DNA from: Anaerotignum sp.
GTDB taxonomy: Bacteria; Bacillota; Clostridia; Lachnospirales; Anaerotignaceae
Length of the DNA stretch: 64,000 nucleotides
Direction of reading: 5' to 3'
Assembly: GCF_030625865.1 (NCBI RefSeq)
Contig: NZ_DAOUQB010000004.1
Location: 23,017-87,016 of the forward strand
The notes below the pieces were generated by a model, which did no database searches, was not told the DNA's origin, and saw only the letters and a program-made list of their open reading frames with translations. The translations under genes were made by a program, and so were the position numbers. The stretch's first letter is position 1. Each line of letters begins with the position of its first letter. Shown here in pieces: positions 43,241 through 52,410 of this stretch.

Positions 43241-45115
43241 ATGAATGCTTTTCATGAAATGAAAGAAGAAATCACAGAATTTTTTAATCGGAATCTTGCT
43301 TTGAAAGGTATCAAATGGATTTGCGCCATTCTATTTCCATTTTATCTTACCTTAGCAGCAAACTACCTTTCCTTTGGCAATAAAGAACAATTGTATTCCC
43401 TTTTCACCCAACACACAGGCTCTTTCTTTTTTGGTCTTATGTTGGTTTGGCTTGCTTTTCTCTTTTTTGCCCTCATAATACCAAATTTATCCGTAGCCGC
43501 TCTGGTTACCTCACTAATTTTTATTAGTTTATCCTTAGTTGACTATTTTAAATTTACAATTTTAGAGGTGCATTTTTTGCCTTGGGATATCTATTTGGCG
43601 CAAAATGCCAAAAGCTTTTCGGAATTTCTAACATCCATTATCATTCCCCAAGGCGCTTGGGAAATTTTATTCAGCACCTTGTTTTATTGTATTTTTCTTT
43701 ACTTACTTGCTCCCACAATCCCCGTCAAATGGAGATTCCGTGCCTTGGCCTCTCCCTTTTTTCTCATTGGGTTGTGTCTGGTTGTGTCAAACAATACCGT
43801 TCGTCAAACCGTTGCTCCCGTTTTTGGTATTTCTTTGGATGAAACTACCGACCAAACCGAGCTATACGCCAAACATGGTTTTTTAACCGCCTTTTCCCTA
43901 AACTTTGGTTCTTTGAATATGGGAGAACCCCAAAATTACAGCAAAAGCTACATACAACATGCTTTTGAAAAATATTTACCTGAAAATAATAGTGGGGAGA
44001 CCTTTCAAAATCCTGATATAATCGTGGTACTTTCAGAAGCATTTTGGGATCCTACCGTTTTAAACGGCGTTACATTCTCTGGCGATCCTCTGGAGAATTT
44101 CAGAGAAATAGCCCAAACAAACCCCAGTGGTAAAATGATTTCTCCTACTTTTGGTGGAGGTACCGTACGTCCGGAATTTGAAATTCTAACGGGAATGTCA
44201 ACCAGTGCATTGCCCCCCGGTAACATCCCTTATCAACAGTATGTAAAAGACGATATCTTTTCTTATCCCAGAACCTATAAAAACTTGGGCTATGATGCCG
44301 TAGGCCTTCATACCTACCAAAAAACGTTTTATAATCGTGACAAAGCATATCCCTTCATGGGCTTTGATGAATTTCTAGGTGAATATGATCTCCATGCAGA
44401 GCAACATTGGAACAGCGGTCCGTATATAACGGATGAAACCATTGCAGAAGAAGTCATCTACCAATTGGAGCAGCCCCATGACGTAGGGGTATTTGTTATG
44501 GCGATAACCATGGAAAATCATAGCATGTATTATGATAAATATGATGAAGAAGATCGGGTCATTAAAGTGAGCGGGGAAAATCTGTCATCTGCGCAAAAAG
44601 TGACCTTGGAAAACTATGCCGCCGGCGTTCGTGATTCAGACCGTGCCCTAAAAGCGATTTATGACTTTGTCATGAGTCGAGAAAAGCCTACGGTAGTTCT
44701 TTGGTATGGGGATCATTTGCCCACGTTAGGGGATAATTTTGAACCATATACCACCACCAATACCATTTCATCTGATACCGCGGCACAATGGACGGAAAAG
44801 GAAAAATACACCATGTTCTCTACTCCTTATCTGATTTTCACAAATTATGATACCGGTCGGGAATATCTGGCAAACCAGGAATCCATCTCCCCTTATCTGC
44901 TTCCTGCTCTTATGGCAGACTATATTGATGCACCCCAGTGTATCCAAACGAATTTTCTTTTAGATTTGTACAAAACTTGCCCCATTATCAGTAAGTATTA
45001 TAATTTTTACTCCCCCAATACCAATAAGACCAAGCGGGAGGAAATGGAAAAGCTTCATGAACTTATGACCTACGATTTGCTTATTGGTAAAAACTATATT
45101 TCCCAAATAAAGTAA
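43241..45115 (+). CDS. LTA synthase family membrane sulfatase-fold protein
   Basis: The 624-residue protein has an N-terminal block of five membrane helices (about 22-185) and an extracellular alkaline-phosphatase/sulfatase domain. Key residues are SEAFWDP (Glu266), FGGGTVRPEFEILTG with the likely nucleophile Thr308, ITMENHSMYY and WYGDHLPTLG. These enzymes transfer phosphoglycerol to lipoteichoic acid or related envelope polymers. Start chosen at 43241 because the promoter lies at 43145-43173 and GCGAGG precedes the ATG; the track starts 32 codons early. It is monocistronic. Confidence 0.88.
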   Translation: MNAFHEMKEEITEFFNRNLALKGIKWICAILFPFYLTLAANYLSFGNKEQLYSLFTQHTGSFFFGLMLVWLAFLFFALIIPNLSVAALVTSLIFISLSLVDYFKFTILEVHFLPWDIYLAQNAKSFSEFLTSIIIPQGAWEILFSTLFYCIFLYLLAPTIPVKWRFRALASPFFLIGLCLVVSNNTVRQTVAPVFGISLDETTDQTELYAKHGFLTAFSLNFGSLNMGEPQNYSKSYIQHAFEKYLPENNSGETFQNPDIIVVLSEAFWDPTVLNGVTFSGDPLENFREIAQTNPSGKMISPTFGGGTVRPEFEILTGMSTSALPPGNIPYQQYVKDDIFSYPRTYKNLGYDAVGLHTYQKTFYNRDKAYPFMGFDEFLGEYDLHAEQHWNSGPYITDETIAEEVIYQLEQPHDVGVFVMAITMENHSMYYDKYDEEDRVIKVSGENLSSAQKVTLENYAAGVRDSDRALKAIYDFVMSREKPTVVLWYGDHLPTLGDNFEPYTTTNTISSDTAAQWTEKEKYTMFSTPYLIFTNYDTGREYLANQESISPYLLPALMADYIDAPQCIQTNFLLDLYKTCPIISKYYNFYSPNTNKTKREEMEKLHELMTYDLLIGKNYISQIK

Positions 45116-45130
45116 CCTATTTCATTGCAA

Positions 45131-45177
45131 AAAACCCTATGCTTACCAGTAAAAAATATGGAAAGCATAGGGTTTTT
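45131..45177 (+). terminator. terminator of the LTA-synthase-like gene
   Basis: AAACCCTATGCTT (45132-45144) pairs with AAGCATAGGGTTT (45163-45175), followed by TT. Confidence 0.8.
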
Positions 45178-45182
45178 CATAA

Positions 45183-45217
45183 AAAAGATTGTTTCCCTAT
45201 TTTAGAAACAATCTTTT
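45183..45217 (-). terminator. terminator of dpaL
   Basis: AAAAGATTGTTTC (45183-45195) and GAAACAATCTTTT (45205-45217) form a perfect 13-base stem, with A-rich sequence on the left that gives T on the minus strand. Confidence 0.75.
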
Positions 45218-45231
45218 AAACTTATTTTCAT

Positions 45232-46434
45232 TTATATTCTGGGAAATCCTCCGTCCCAAACAACGGATTGATACCCGGCTCTGTCTGTATCCCCTTCGGT
45301 ACTAAAACATAATACCCTTGCTTTTTCATCAAGCTTAAGCTTTTCTTTCCATTCTCTCAAAACAGGGTTTCTCATAATTTCCGCAACACAACCAAAGGTT
45401 GCCGCGCCGCTTTCTCCCGAAATAATTCGTTCATCCTCTTTTCCAGGATTTCCCAAAATTCGCATCCCTTGAGCCGCAACATAATCAGGGCAAGAAATAA
45501 AATAATCTCCATATTCCTTTAAAATTTCCCATCCAATGCTGCAAGGCTCTCCGCAGGCTAACCCCGCCATAATGGTATTCATTTCTCCGGTCACATTGTG
45601 CAGCATTCCATCTCTTGCCTCCGCCGTACGATAGATACAATCTGCCTTATTTGGCTCAACGATAGTAATAATGGGACATTCTTCTTTGTAGAGTGCCGCA
45701 AAAAAAGCCGTAACCGCCCCTGCCATAGACCCAACACCTGCCTGCAAAAAAATATGGGTAAGTTTTTCCCTTAGTTGAGTATACGCCTCATATGCCATTG
45801 TTCCATAGCCTTGCATAATCCACAAAGGAATCTCCTCATACCCTTCCCATGCGGTATCCTGTACCATAGCCCAACCATTCTCCTCTGCCTGTTTGTTGGC
45901 AAAGCGAACGGCATTATCATAATTCAGGTCAGTAATAGAAGCTTCTGCACCTTCTGCCAAAATATTTTCCAAACGCTCCTTTGCACTGCCCTTTGGCATA
46001 TATACCACAGCCTTTTGTTTCAGCATCTTCGCCGTCCATGCAACACCCCTGCCATGGTTTCCATCTGTTGCTGTCACAAATGTTATTTCCCCTAATTTGC
46101 GTCTGGTTTCTTCCGAAATTAAATCGTTGTATGTAAAATTTTCTATGCTTTGTCCTATTTTTTTTGCCAGATAACTTCCTATGGCAAAGCTGCCCCCTAA
46201 AACCTTAAAAGCATTCAATCCAAAGCGGAATGATTCATCTTTTATATAGACATTTTCCAGCCCCAATTCTTTGGCTGTATTTTCTAAAGTAACCAAAGGT
46301 GTTTGACAATAGACAGGAAAACTGCTGTGAAATGCCTGAACCCTCTTTGCACTGTCCAGACTAAAGTGACTTAAATCCCCTTTTTGCCTGTTGCTTCTAT
46401 CATACTGTACAAGCTTAAACGTTTCTTTCAACAT
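45232..46434 (-). CDS. dpaL: diaminopropionate ammonia-lyase
   Basis: The 400-residue PLP enzyme splits 2,3-diaminopropionate into pyruvate and ammonia. The PLP lysine is Lys77 in RFGLNAFKVLGGSFA, with TATDGNHGRGVAWTAK and the loop AGVGSMAGAVTAFF. The C-terminal FSTEGDTDRAGYQSVVWDG is characteristic of DpaL (YgeX). GGGGGG precedes the ATG. It may help to degrade unusual amino acids as an energy source; no downstream catabolic genes are visible. Confidence 0.92.
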   Translation of the reverse strand: MLKETFKLVQYDRSNRQKGDLSHFSLDSAKRVQAFHSSFPVYCQTPLVTLENTAKELGLENVYIKDESFRFGLNAFKVLGGSFAIGSYLAKKIGQSIENFTYNDLISEETRRKLGEITFVTATDGNHGRGVAWTAKMLKQKAVVYMPKGSAKERLENILAEGAEASITDLNYDNAVRFANKQAEENGWAMVQDTAWEGYEEIPLWIMQGYGTMAYEAYTQLREKLTHIFLQAGVGSMAGAVTAFFAALYKEECPIITIVEPNKADCIYRTAEARDGMLHNVTGEMNTIMAGLACGEPCSIGWEILKEYGDYFISCPDYVAAQGMRILGNPGKEDERIISGESGAATFGCVAEIMRNPVLREWKEKLKLDEKARVLCFSTEGDTDRAGYQSVVWDGGFPRI

Positions 46435-46466
46435 AATCCCCCCTGAATTGGAATCTTCTTCCTTTT

Positions 46467-46495
46467 AGTATACCTATGCATTCCTTTTTCTGCAA
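46467..46495 (-). promoter_or_regulatory. sigma-A promoter of dpaL
   Basis: TTGCAG (46495-46490), 17 bases, TATACT (46472-46467). Confidence 0.65.
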
Positions 46496-46520
46496 GATCC
46501 CTGTAGGATATAAGTCATAA

Positions 46521-46552
46521 AAGGGCATGGCTTTTCAAAAAAGCCATGCCCT
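46521..46552 (-). terminator. terminator of the ceramidase-like gene
   Basis: AAGGGCATGGCTTTT and AAAAGCCATGCCCTT pair perfectly; minus-strand sequence continues TTTTATG. Confidence 0.8.
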
Positions 46553-46576
46553 TCATTCTTATTATTTTAAGTCATA

Positions 46577-47869
46577 TTAAATGGTTGCATTCTCAACCGC
46601 CGCTTGAATTAACAAAGTACAAGCGTTTCGATTTAAGGGAAATACGCGTCCAAAATAGATATAATATATCAGCATAGACCAATAAACCTCATATCCCCCT
46701 TTGTCATACTCCTCTTCCGTGGGAAAATACCCTGTACAGCCGTTGGTATATCCTCCAAAATAAAAATATTCATTTCTCGTTTGTTCCTGTGCCCTTAACG
46801 CAAATTCACACATAATTTCATTTGGCACACCGCAAAAACATCCGTCGTCCATGGAAAAATACTGAATTTCCGTTGTGTCTTTCTGTGTATTCACGCCAAG
46901 TTCTTGTAAGCGCCGCACCTCAGATAACCACAAAGTGCCGTCAATCCCTGCATATTTTTTCGCTTCTTCAGCAATTTCCATTGCCCGCTTATCACTAAGC
47001 ATATCCGAATATAAATCCACATATACAGAGTGCATTTTCAGTCTTTTTATCTCCACAGGCTGTATGGAATCTATCTTTTTTCCAACCTGTCGCAATACCT
47101 CTTGGGCCATATCCATTAACCCATGCTCCGATGAAATAAAGCGATCATCGCAGGCATCCGGAGGGGTCAATGCAGAAGAGAAATACTTAGGAGCCACATT
47201 GCCGGAGGCGCCTTGTGTTATCATGACTGGGCAGCCAAACCTTTCTTGCAATACATCCCGTACCGTACCAAAATAGTCAGAGGAAATCATATAATTATCC
47301 GCTTTTAAAACATTAGCATGGGCAGTTAAGCGCAAAAGCAATAATTTAAGGTTTCCACTTTTCCAGTCTACCACCTTAAAGATTCCAATTCTCCTGTCCA
47401 ACTCTCCCCTATCCAATCTACGGTTTAAGCCGATATCACCATAAGCATTTCCCCATGCCCCTTTGATAGGCACCATGTTTTGCAATGCCAAAACTACAGC
47501 CTTTTTTATTCCGTCGTCTACAAAAAGGGCATACTCCTTTTCTATGGAATCATTGGGCGCCGCGTGCGTATGGGAAAAACAAAGCATTACTTTTTCCATT
47601 CCAACCCCTAGCAATGCCCCAATTGTCTTTCTTAAGGTGTCTCCATGCTGTCTAGAGAAACCGATGTGATCAATGGCAATCAAACAACACCTTTCCTCTT
47701 TATATTGCCATAGGGAAACCTGAGCAGAAAGTGCATGGGCCACCCCTCTGGATTGCTCATCCTCCCGTCCAAAGCCAATGGTTTGTACAGGCTTTCTCGG
47801 TGTAATATCCACTTCTTCATACGCAAAATAAACGGTATCAAATTTTTCATTCATTCCTTGATTTTTCAT
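46577..47869 (-). CDS. neutral ceramidase N-terminal-like domain protein
   Basis: The 430-residue protein contains AYEEVDITPRKPVQTIGFGRE near the start, then CCLIAIDHIGFS and LCFSHTHAAPNDS. These are reminiscent of the neutral/alkaline ceramidase N-terminal domain, where the His residues bind zinc. No signal peptide is obvious, so it is probably cytosolic and its substrate is not ceramide by evidence. It is preceded by AAAGGAG and a palindrome ACACTGcctcaaCAGTGT. It has no tight neighbour; the next gene downstream is dpaL. Confidence 0.65.
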   Translation of the reverse strand: MKNQGMNEKFDTVYFAYEEVDITPRKPVQTIGFGREDEQSRGVAHALSAQVSLWQYKEERCCLIAIDHIGFSRQHGDTLRKTIGALLGVGMEKVMLCFSHTHAAPNDSIEKEYALFVDDGIKKAVVLALQNMVPIKGAWGNAYGDIGLNRRLDRGELDRRIGIFKVVDWKSGNLKLLLLRLTAHANVLKADNYMISSDYFGTVRDVLQERFGCPVMITQGASGNVAPKYFSSALTPPDACDDRFISSEHGLMDMAQEVLRQVGKKIDSIQPVEIKRLKMHSVYVDLYSDMLSDKRAMEIAEEAKKYAGIDGTLWLSEVRRLQELGVNTQKDTTEIQYFSMDDGCFCGVPNEIMCEFALRAQEQTRNEYFYFGGYTNGCTGYFPTEEEYDKGGYEVYWSMLIYYIYFGRVFPLNRNACTLLIQAAVENATI

Positions 47870-47899
47870 AACACTTTACTCCTTTTATTCTATTAAGAT

Positions 47900-47917
47900 A
47901 CACTGCCTCAACAGTGT
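47900..47917. promoter_or_regulatory. palindrome upstream of the ceramidase-like gene
   Basis: ACACTGCCTCAACAGTGT is an inverted repeat (6-base arms) about 30 bases before the start codon, near TTGAAC/TATCTT, a possible promoter. It could be an operator. Confidence 0.4.
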
Positions 47918-48155
47918 TCAACCCAGAGGAATTCGTCCGAAAGAAAAGCCGATAATTCCTTTTCCTTAAAATCATAAAAGTTGCAAAGTCATTTTAAAAC
48001 TATATCTACTCCATGCAAACACAATCCAAAACAACTTTGCATGGAGTAAAAGCAATGGTTAACCTCATACTATCCCTCATTTCTTAATTTAATCTTTTCA
48101 TATATTCCTCAATTAGCAGACGAATAATAATTCTTATCCAACGACGAAATTTTGA

Positions 48156-48476
48156 TTATCTGCAAGTTACCGCTGTACCGGAAACGCTAACCATCAACAT
48201 TCCGTTATCCGCTCCCAAGACCTCATAATCCACATCCACACCGACAATGGCATTTGCCCCCATGGCATTGGCTCTCTTTACCATCTCCGCAATAGCCTGT
48301 TCCCTTGCGTTAATCAATTCCTCCTCATAAGTACCGGATCTTCCGCCAAAAAAATTACTTAATCCGGCAATCATATCCTTGACAAAATTAACACCTGCAA
48401 TCACCTCACCAAAAACAATCCCGTGGTAAGTTAAAATTTCTTTTCCCTCAATGGTATTTGTCGTTGTAACAATCAT
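48156..48476 (-). CDS. YbjQ/UPF0145 family protein (heavy-metal-binding-like domain)
   Basis: The 106-residue protein matches the UPF0145/YbjQ family: [28 protein letters not shown], then [29 protein letters not shown] and a beta-rich end. The fold forms pentamers in known structures but the function is unresolved. AAAGGAGC precedes the ATG, 26 bases after yccF. It is the last gene of the pepP-DUF2161-yccF-ybjQ operon. Confidence 0.88.
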   Translation of the reverse strand: MIVTTTNTIEGKEILTYHGIVFGEVIAGVNFVKDMIAGLSNFFGGRSGTYEEELINAREQAIAEMVKRANAMGANAIVGVDVDYEVLGADNGMLMVSVSGTAVTCR

Positions 48477-48502
48477 TTTGTTGCTCCTTTCTTTATCTCA
48501 TA

Positions 48503-48877
48503 TTAATAAATAATCTTACGCATTTGTGCACCAAAGGGCATTAATGCAAGCCCTGCAAATTTAAAATGCTGAATCCCAAAGGGTATCCCTATAATAGTAA
48601 TACAGCAGACAACCCCCATAGCCAAAGATCCCATTGCCAATTCAAAGCCACACAATAAAATCCAAATTATATTTAAAATAATAGACCCTGAACTTAAATT
48701 TCCATAATAAATTTGGGTTCCAAAGGGCCAAATTACCATTTGGGCAAACTTAAAGCATTGTAAACCAATGGGAATGCCTATAATGGTGATACAGCAGATA
48801 ACCCCTGCCAAAAACCAACCAATTGCTGATAAAAGCCCTCCAAATATCAGCCAAAGAATATTCCCTAAAACACTCAT
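48503..48877 (-). CDS. YccF domain-containing membrane protein
   Basis: The 124-residue protein has two tandem YccF repeats, each with a hydrophobic helix and GVxCCITIIGIPxGxQxFKFAxxxxxPFG (GVICCITIIGIPIGLQCFKFAQMVIWPFG and GVVCCITIIGIPFGIQHFKFAGLALMPFG). It is probably an inner-membrane protein of unknown role. The start overlaps the end of the DUF2161 gene by 4 bases, so the two are coupled. Confidence 0.88.
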   Translation of the reverse strand: MSVLGNILWLIFGGLLSAIGWFLAGVICCITIIGIPIGLQCFKFAQMVIWPFGTQIYYGNLSSGSIILNIIWILLCGFELAMGSLAMGVVCCITIIGIPFGIQHFKFAGLALMPFGAQMRKIIY

Positions 48878-49590
48878 TTTTCTTTTTCCTTCCTATAAAA
48901 ATCCCTGTAATATTGTACCAACTTTTCATAATCCCTGAAGAACAGCACCTCTTTCCCTGCCATCGAAAGTCTGTAAACACCTTTTTCTATTCGTTCAAAC
49001 CATTGATAAACATTGCTTCGTAACATTGCGGCATATTTGTCCTCTTTTCCCATTTCTCTCAATTCCTTTAAGGAGATTTGTCCAAACTGTTCCATGATGC
49101 AACAAAGCTCAATGGCTTTTTCACGATATGCCGTCATGATCTTTCGACGTGTCATACCTCCCACATTCTCTGCAACTTGGCGATTTTCCATCTCTGCCTG
49201 AAGACGCTCTTGCTTCTTCCTGTTTTTGCGCACCAAACTGTCAGAAGGCTCTAAGATTACATCCACCGTTTGCAAAGGGCTATCCAGCGCAACTGTAATT
49301 AAACCCAACTCCAAACGCTTTAATAACTTTAGCATATCCTTCCAGGCCTTCTCCCTCTGCCCTTTTTGGGGACGAGGAATGGCTACATAAACTTGGTCTG
49401 TCAAGCTTTGTCGCTCCAAAGCCTGATACACCAGTTTTAAGTTGAAACGTGTCTTTAACTCCACGATTAGGGTTTGCCCTTCTTTTACAGCGGCAATGTC
49501 ACAATTCTTGACCTCAGCCTGTACCTGATAGCCCTCTTCCTCCAAAAAAAGACGAATGGGCTCATACAAATCCGTTTCTTTCAAACTCAT
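48874..49590 (-). CDS. DUF2161 PD-(D/E)xK phosphodiesterase-like protein
   Basis: The 238-residue protein starts MSLKETDLYEPIRLFLEEEGYQVQAEVKNCDIAAVKEGQTLIVELKTRFN. The Glu, Asp and ELK residues match the PD-(D/E)xK nuclease core, as in DUF2161 proteins. QALERQSLTDQVYVAIPRP follows and a predicted winged-helix-like C-terminus completes it. Its DNA or RNA target is unknown. Both ends overlap neighbours by 4 bases (pepP upstream, yccF downstream), a strong sign of one operon. Confidence 0.85.
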   Translation of the reverse strand: MSLKETDLYEPIRLFLEEEGYQVQAEVKNCDIAAVKEGQTLIVELKTRFNLKLVYQALERQSLTDQVYVAIPRPQKGQREKAWKDMLKLLKRLELGLITVALDSPLQTVDVILEPSDSLVRKNRKKQERLQAEMENRQVAENVGGMTRRKIMTAYREKAIELCCIMEQFGQISLKELREMGKEDKYAAMLRSNVYQWFERIEKGVYRLSMAGKEVLFFRDYEKLVQYYRDFYRKEKEK

Positions 49591-50846
49591 GCCTTTCTTC
49601 CTTTAGCCATAAATGCCTCAATTTCATCTACAGTACGAATCAAATTGGGTGTCATTACTTCACATCCGCTTTCAGTAACCAAAACATCATCCTCAATACG
49701 AATACCAATTTCCCACTCATCAATATATAGTCCCGGCTCTACCGTCAGAACCATCCCCGCCTGCAAATCCCGATCCATATATCGTCCTATATCGTGGGTC
49801 TCAGCGCCTAAATAATGGCTGACACCGTGGTAATAATATTTTGCAACATCTTCCATGGTTTCAGCTAAACCAATTTTTTTCAATTCCTCAAAATAATGTT
49901 CTTTTAACACTTCATTCAATCGAGAAAAAGGCACACCCGGCTGAATAGTTTCAATCACCTTTTGCTGTCCGGATAACACAATATTATAAACGTTTTTTTG
50001 CTTCTCGGTAAATTTTCCGTTCACAGGGAATGTACGGGTAATATCTCCGTTATACCAATCCACCTGTGCCCCCGCATCCACTAAAACCAAATCGCCGTCT
50101 TTTGTCAGATGATTATTTTCAACATAATGGAGAATGGTTCCTCTTTTTCCAGCCGCCGCAATGGTTTGAAATGCCTTTTGACGCACGCCCCTTTTGGTTA
50201 GCACAAAGTCAAAATATGCCTCAATTTCATACTCCATCATACCCTCACGGGCATTTTCCATCATGGCTAAAAAACCCTCTTGGGTAATCTCCATGGCTTT
50301 GCCCATACGCTCCAATTCCCAATCCTCTTTAATCAATCGCAAATCACTGAAAATAGGATACAAATCTTGCATATGAACTCCCGGATATTGTTCTCTTAAT
50401 TCCTTTGCAAAAGAAATGGCAGCAGAGGGTAAAGCATTCCAATCTCTGTTTTCCAAATCCAGATATACGTTTTTTATATTATGCTTAAATATAAACTCTG
50501 CAAAATCCTTCCGAAATCCATCAATAAATTCAATAGTTTCAATTCCGGACTTTTCTCTTGCTTCCTCTGTGGTAATATTTGCCCCTACCCACTTTGCTAA
50601 AATTCCATTATCCCGTGGAATATACAAAGTAGTTGTTACATCCGAGGATGTTTTGGTCATCAATAAAATACAGTTTTCTCGTTCGATTCCCGTAACGTAA
50701 TAAAAGTTACGGTCTGGTGAAAAAGGATACTGTTCATCCCCACGTTTGTAGGGTGCCTGCCCTGCAAAAACCACAGCAACACTATGTTCATTCAACCGTT
50801 CTTCCAATTTATCTCTGTTTTTTTGAAATTTATCCATTTCAAACAT
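49587..50846 (-). CDS. pepP: Xaa-Pro aminopeptidase (aminopeptidase P family)
   Basis: This M24 metallopeptidase removes an N-terminal residue before proline. The dinuclear metal ligands are visible as VDAGAQVDWYNGDITRTFPV (two Asp), VSHYLGAETHDIG (His), LTVEPGLYID (Glu) and GIRIEDDVLV (Glu). The N-terminal aminopeptidase P domain has FSPDRNFYYVTGIE. At 419 residues it is normal. The track start at 50849 is TTG; ATG 50846 or ATG 50837 (MDKFQKN) is more likely, and GAGAGG lies before both. Confidence 0.92.
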   Translation of the reverse strand: MFEMDKFQKNRDKLEERLNEHSVAVVFAGQAPYKRGDEQYPFSPDRNFYYVTGIERENCILLMTKTSSDVTTTLYIPRDNGILAKWVGANITTEEAREKSGIETIEFIDGFRKDFAEFIFKHNIKNVYLDLENRDWNALPSAAISFAKELREQYPGVHMQDLYPIFSDLRLIKEDWELERMGKAMEITQEGFLAMMENAREGMMEYEIEAYFDFVLTKRGVRQKAFQTIAAAGKRGTILHYVENNHLTKDGDLVLVDAGAQVDWYNGDITRTFPVNGKFTEKQKNVYNIVLSGQQKVIETIQPGVPFSRLNEVLKEHYFEELKKIGLAETMEDVAKYYYHGVSHYLGAETHDIGRYMDRDLQAGMVLTVEPGLYIDEWEIGIRIEDDVLVTESGCEVMTPNLIRTVDEIEAFMAKGRKA

Positions 50847-50861
50847 CAAACCTCTCTTATC

Positions 50862-50889
50862 ATTATATTAACATGAATTACTATCACAA
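50862..50889 (-). promoter_or_regulatory. possible promoter of the pepP operon
   Basis: TTGTGA (50889-50884), 16 bases, TATAAT (50867-50862). Confidence 0.55.
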
Positions 50890-51015
50890 ACTCTAAGAAT
50901 CCCGAATAAAAATCCGAATTTTTTATTAATATTTTTAAAAATAAGATATTTATTCTTTATCCTCAAGTCGATCCATAAAAACCCAAAAATCCCCTTTCAA
51001 AAAGGGCAATTGCGC

Positions 51016-52182
51016 TTATTTTGCCAAAACAAATTCTTTTTCTTTAAAAAATTCAATAATCTCAGCCTTGTCACCATTCAGCTTGCCCTGTACCGATTCT
51101 TCTTTTCCGCCGCCTTTGCAGTCAAAGGATTTTTTCAGCTCCTCCACAATCTCACGAGCGTCTTTCTTTCGACTCACCAAAACAAACGCAAATCCTGCTT
51201 CCGTAGGTGTGAATACCATGGCACGTCCACAGGTTTTTTCTGCCGCCAAATCTGCCAGTGCCGTTAAGTCCTTTCCGCCCAGGCCATCTTCCATAATCAA
51301 TACATTCTCTGTATTTTCAGGTAATCTTTGAATACGACCTAAAAAAGCCTCCCATTTCCATTTTTTCAATTCCTGTATATAAGTATCCTTTTCTTTTAAA
51401 AGTTTCTGCACTGCGGTTCCAATTTGCTCCTCCTGCACGGATAAGGCTCTACCCACTTCATTGGCGGCCTGATGAATCCTTTGGTAATAGTCTAAAGCTC
51501 TTTTACCACAAAGCAGTTCCAAGCGTGTTCCGCCCTTATAGTTCTGCGTGCCCACAATTTTTATCATACCAATTTCTCCCGCAAGCTTTACATGAGTTCC
51601 ACAGCAAGCGCAGCAATCATATTCCCCCGCCGTAACAATACGGACTTCTCCTGTTAATTCAATTTTACTGCGATATTCCAGAGCCTCTAATTCTTTTTCA
51701 TCTGGATAAAAAATAGAAATCGGCGTATTTTGCCAGATTGCTTGATTCGCCTGCTCCTCCAGCCAAGGTAAATCCTCCCCTGGAATCTGTGTATTAAAAT
51801 CAATGGTAATTCGTGCTCGTCCCATATGAAAACCCACATTGTCACAACCATATTGTTTGCAAATTATTCCTGAAAAAATATGTTCACCCGAATGATTTTG
51901 CATGAGATCAAAGCGGTGCTCCCAATTAATTTCACCAACTACCTCCAGTCCCACTTCCAAAGGACCATCCCCATAATGAATAATCTCACCGTTTTTCTCA
52001 TGCACATCAAGCACAGAAACCCCGCCAAGTGTTCCCTTATCCCCAGGTTGTCCGCCGCCCTCGGGATAAAATAAAGTTTGATCCAATATAATATGATAGC
52101 CTTCTTTCCTCTTTTCACAGGAACGTACACGGCCTTTGAATTCTGTATCGTATGCGTTTTTATAATATAATTTCTCTGTCAT
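51016..52182 (-). CDS. alanyl-tRNA editing protein, AlaX long form with DHHA1 domain
   Basis: This stand-alone editing protein hydrolyses mischarged Ser- or Gly-tRNA-Ala. The zinc site is NHSGEHIFSG (HxxxH, about 96-105) and CCACCGTHVK (CxxxH), the same set as in the AlaRS editing domain. A DHHA1 domain follows (GGKDLTALADLAAEKTCGRAMVF and a C-terminal FDCKGGGKEESVQG, the conserved GGG motif). At 388 residues it is AlaX-L. It has its own promoter and is monocistronic. AGGAGG precedes the ATG. Confidence 0.92.
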   Translation of the reverse strand: MTEKLYYKNAYDTEFKGRVRSCEKRKEGYHIILDQTLFYPEGGGQPGDKGTLGGVSVLDVHEKNGEIIHYGDGPLEVGLEVVGEINWEHRFDLMQNHSGEHIFSGIICKQYGCDNVGFHMGRARITIDFNTQIPGEDLPWLEEQANQAIWQNTPISIFYPDEKELEALEYRSKIELTGEVRIVTAGEYDCCACCGTHVKLAGEIGMIKIVGTQNYKGGTRLELLCGKRALDYYQRIHQAANEVGRALSVQEEQIGTAVQKLLKEKDTYIQELKKWKWEAFLGRIQRLPENTENVLIMEDGLGGKDLTALADLAAEKTCGRAMVFTPTEAGFAFVLVSRKKDAREIVEELKKSFDCKGGGKEESVQGKLNGDKAEIIEFFKEKEFVLAK

Positions 52183-52210
52183 CTTTTCGCCTCCTGCAAC
52201 ACTTTCCCAC

Positions 52211-52219
52211 AGTATATCA
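52211..52219 (-). promoter_or_regulatory. extended -10 promoter of the AlaX gene
   Basis: Minus strand TGATATACT (extended -10, TGnTATACT) lies about 30 bases upstream of the start; the -35 (TTTCCA) is poor. Confidence 0.45.
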
Positions 52220-52357
52220 CGCTTTCCACCTTATGGAAAGGTTGGGCTTACTCCATTTATTCGAAATCGCCCAAGTAAATTTTAATGATATTTCTCTTAT
52301 ACGTTACCTGTCGTTTTTTCAAAAGGAAGATGCCCTTACGTCCTTTTAGACTTCTTC

Positions 52358-52397
52358 CTAAAACAAAAACAGGTAATGTCCCCTTGAACAATACCTG
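52358..52397 (-). terminator. terminator of degV
   Basis: CAGGTA (52397-52392) and TACCTG (52375-52370) form a stem around a 16-base loop, followed on the minus strand by TTTTTGTTTT. A further CAGGTAACG lies 60 bases downstream. Confidence 0.65.
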
Positions 52398-52410
52398 CAT
52401 TATTTTAAAT

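Noticed and set aside
48008-48047. Hairpin ACTCCATGCAAA/TTTGCATGGAGT as terminator of ybjQ
   Set aside because: The stem is good, but no T-run follows on either strand, so I left it out of the feature list.
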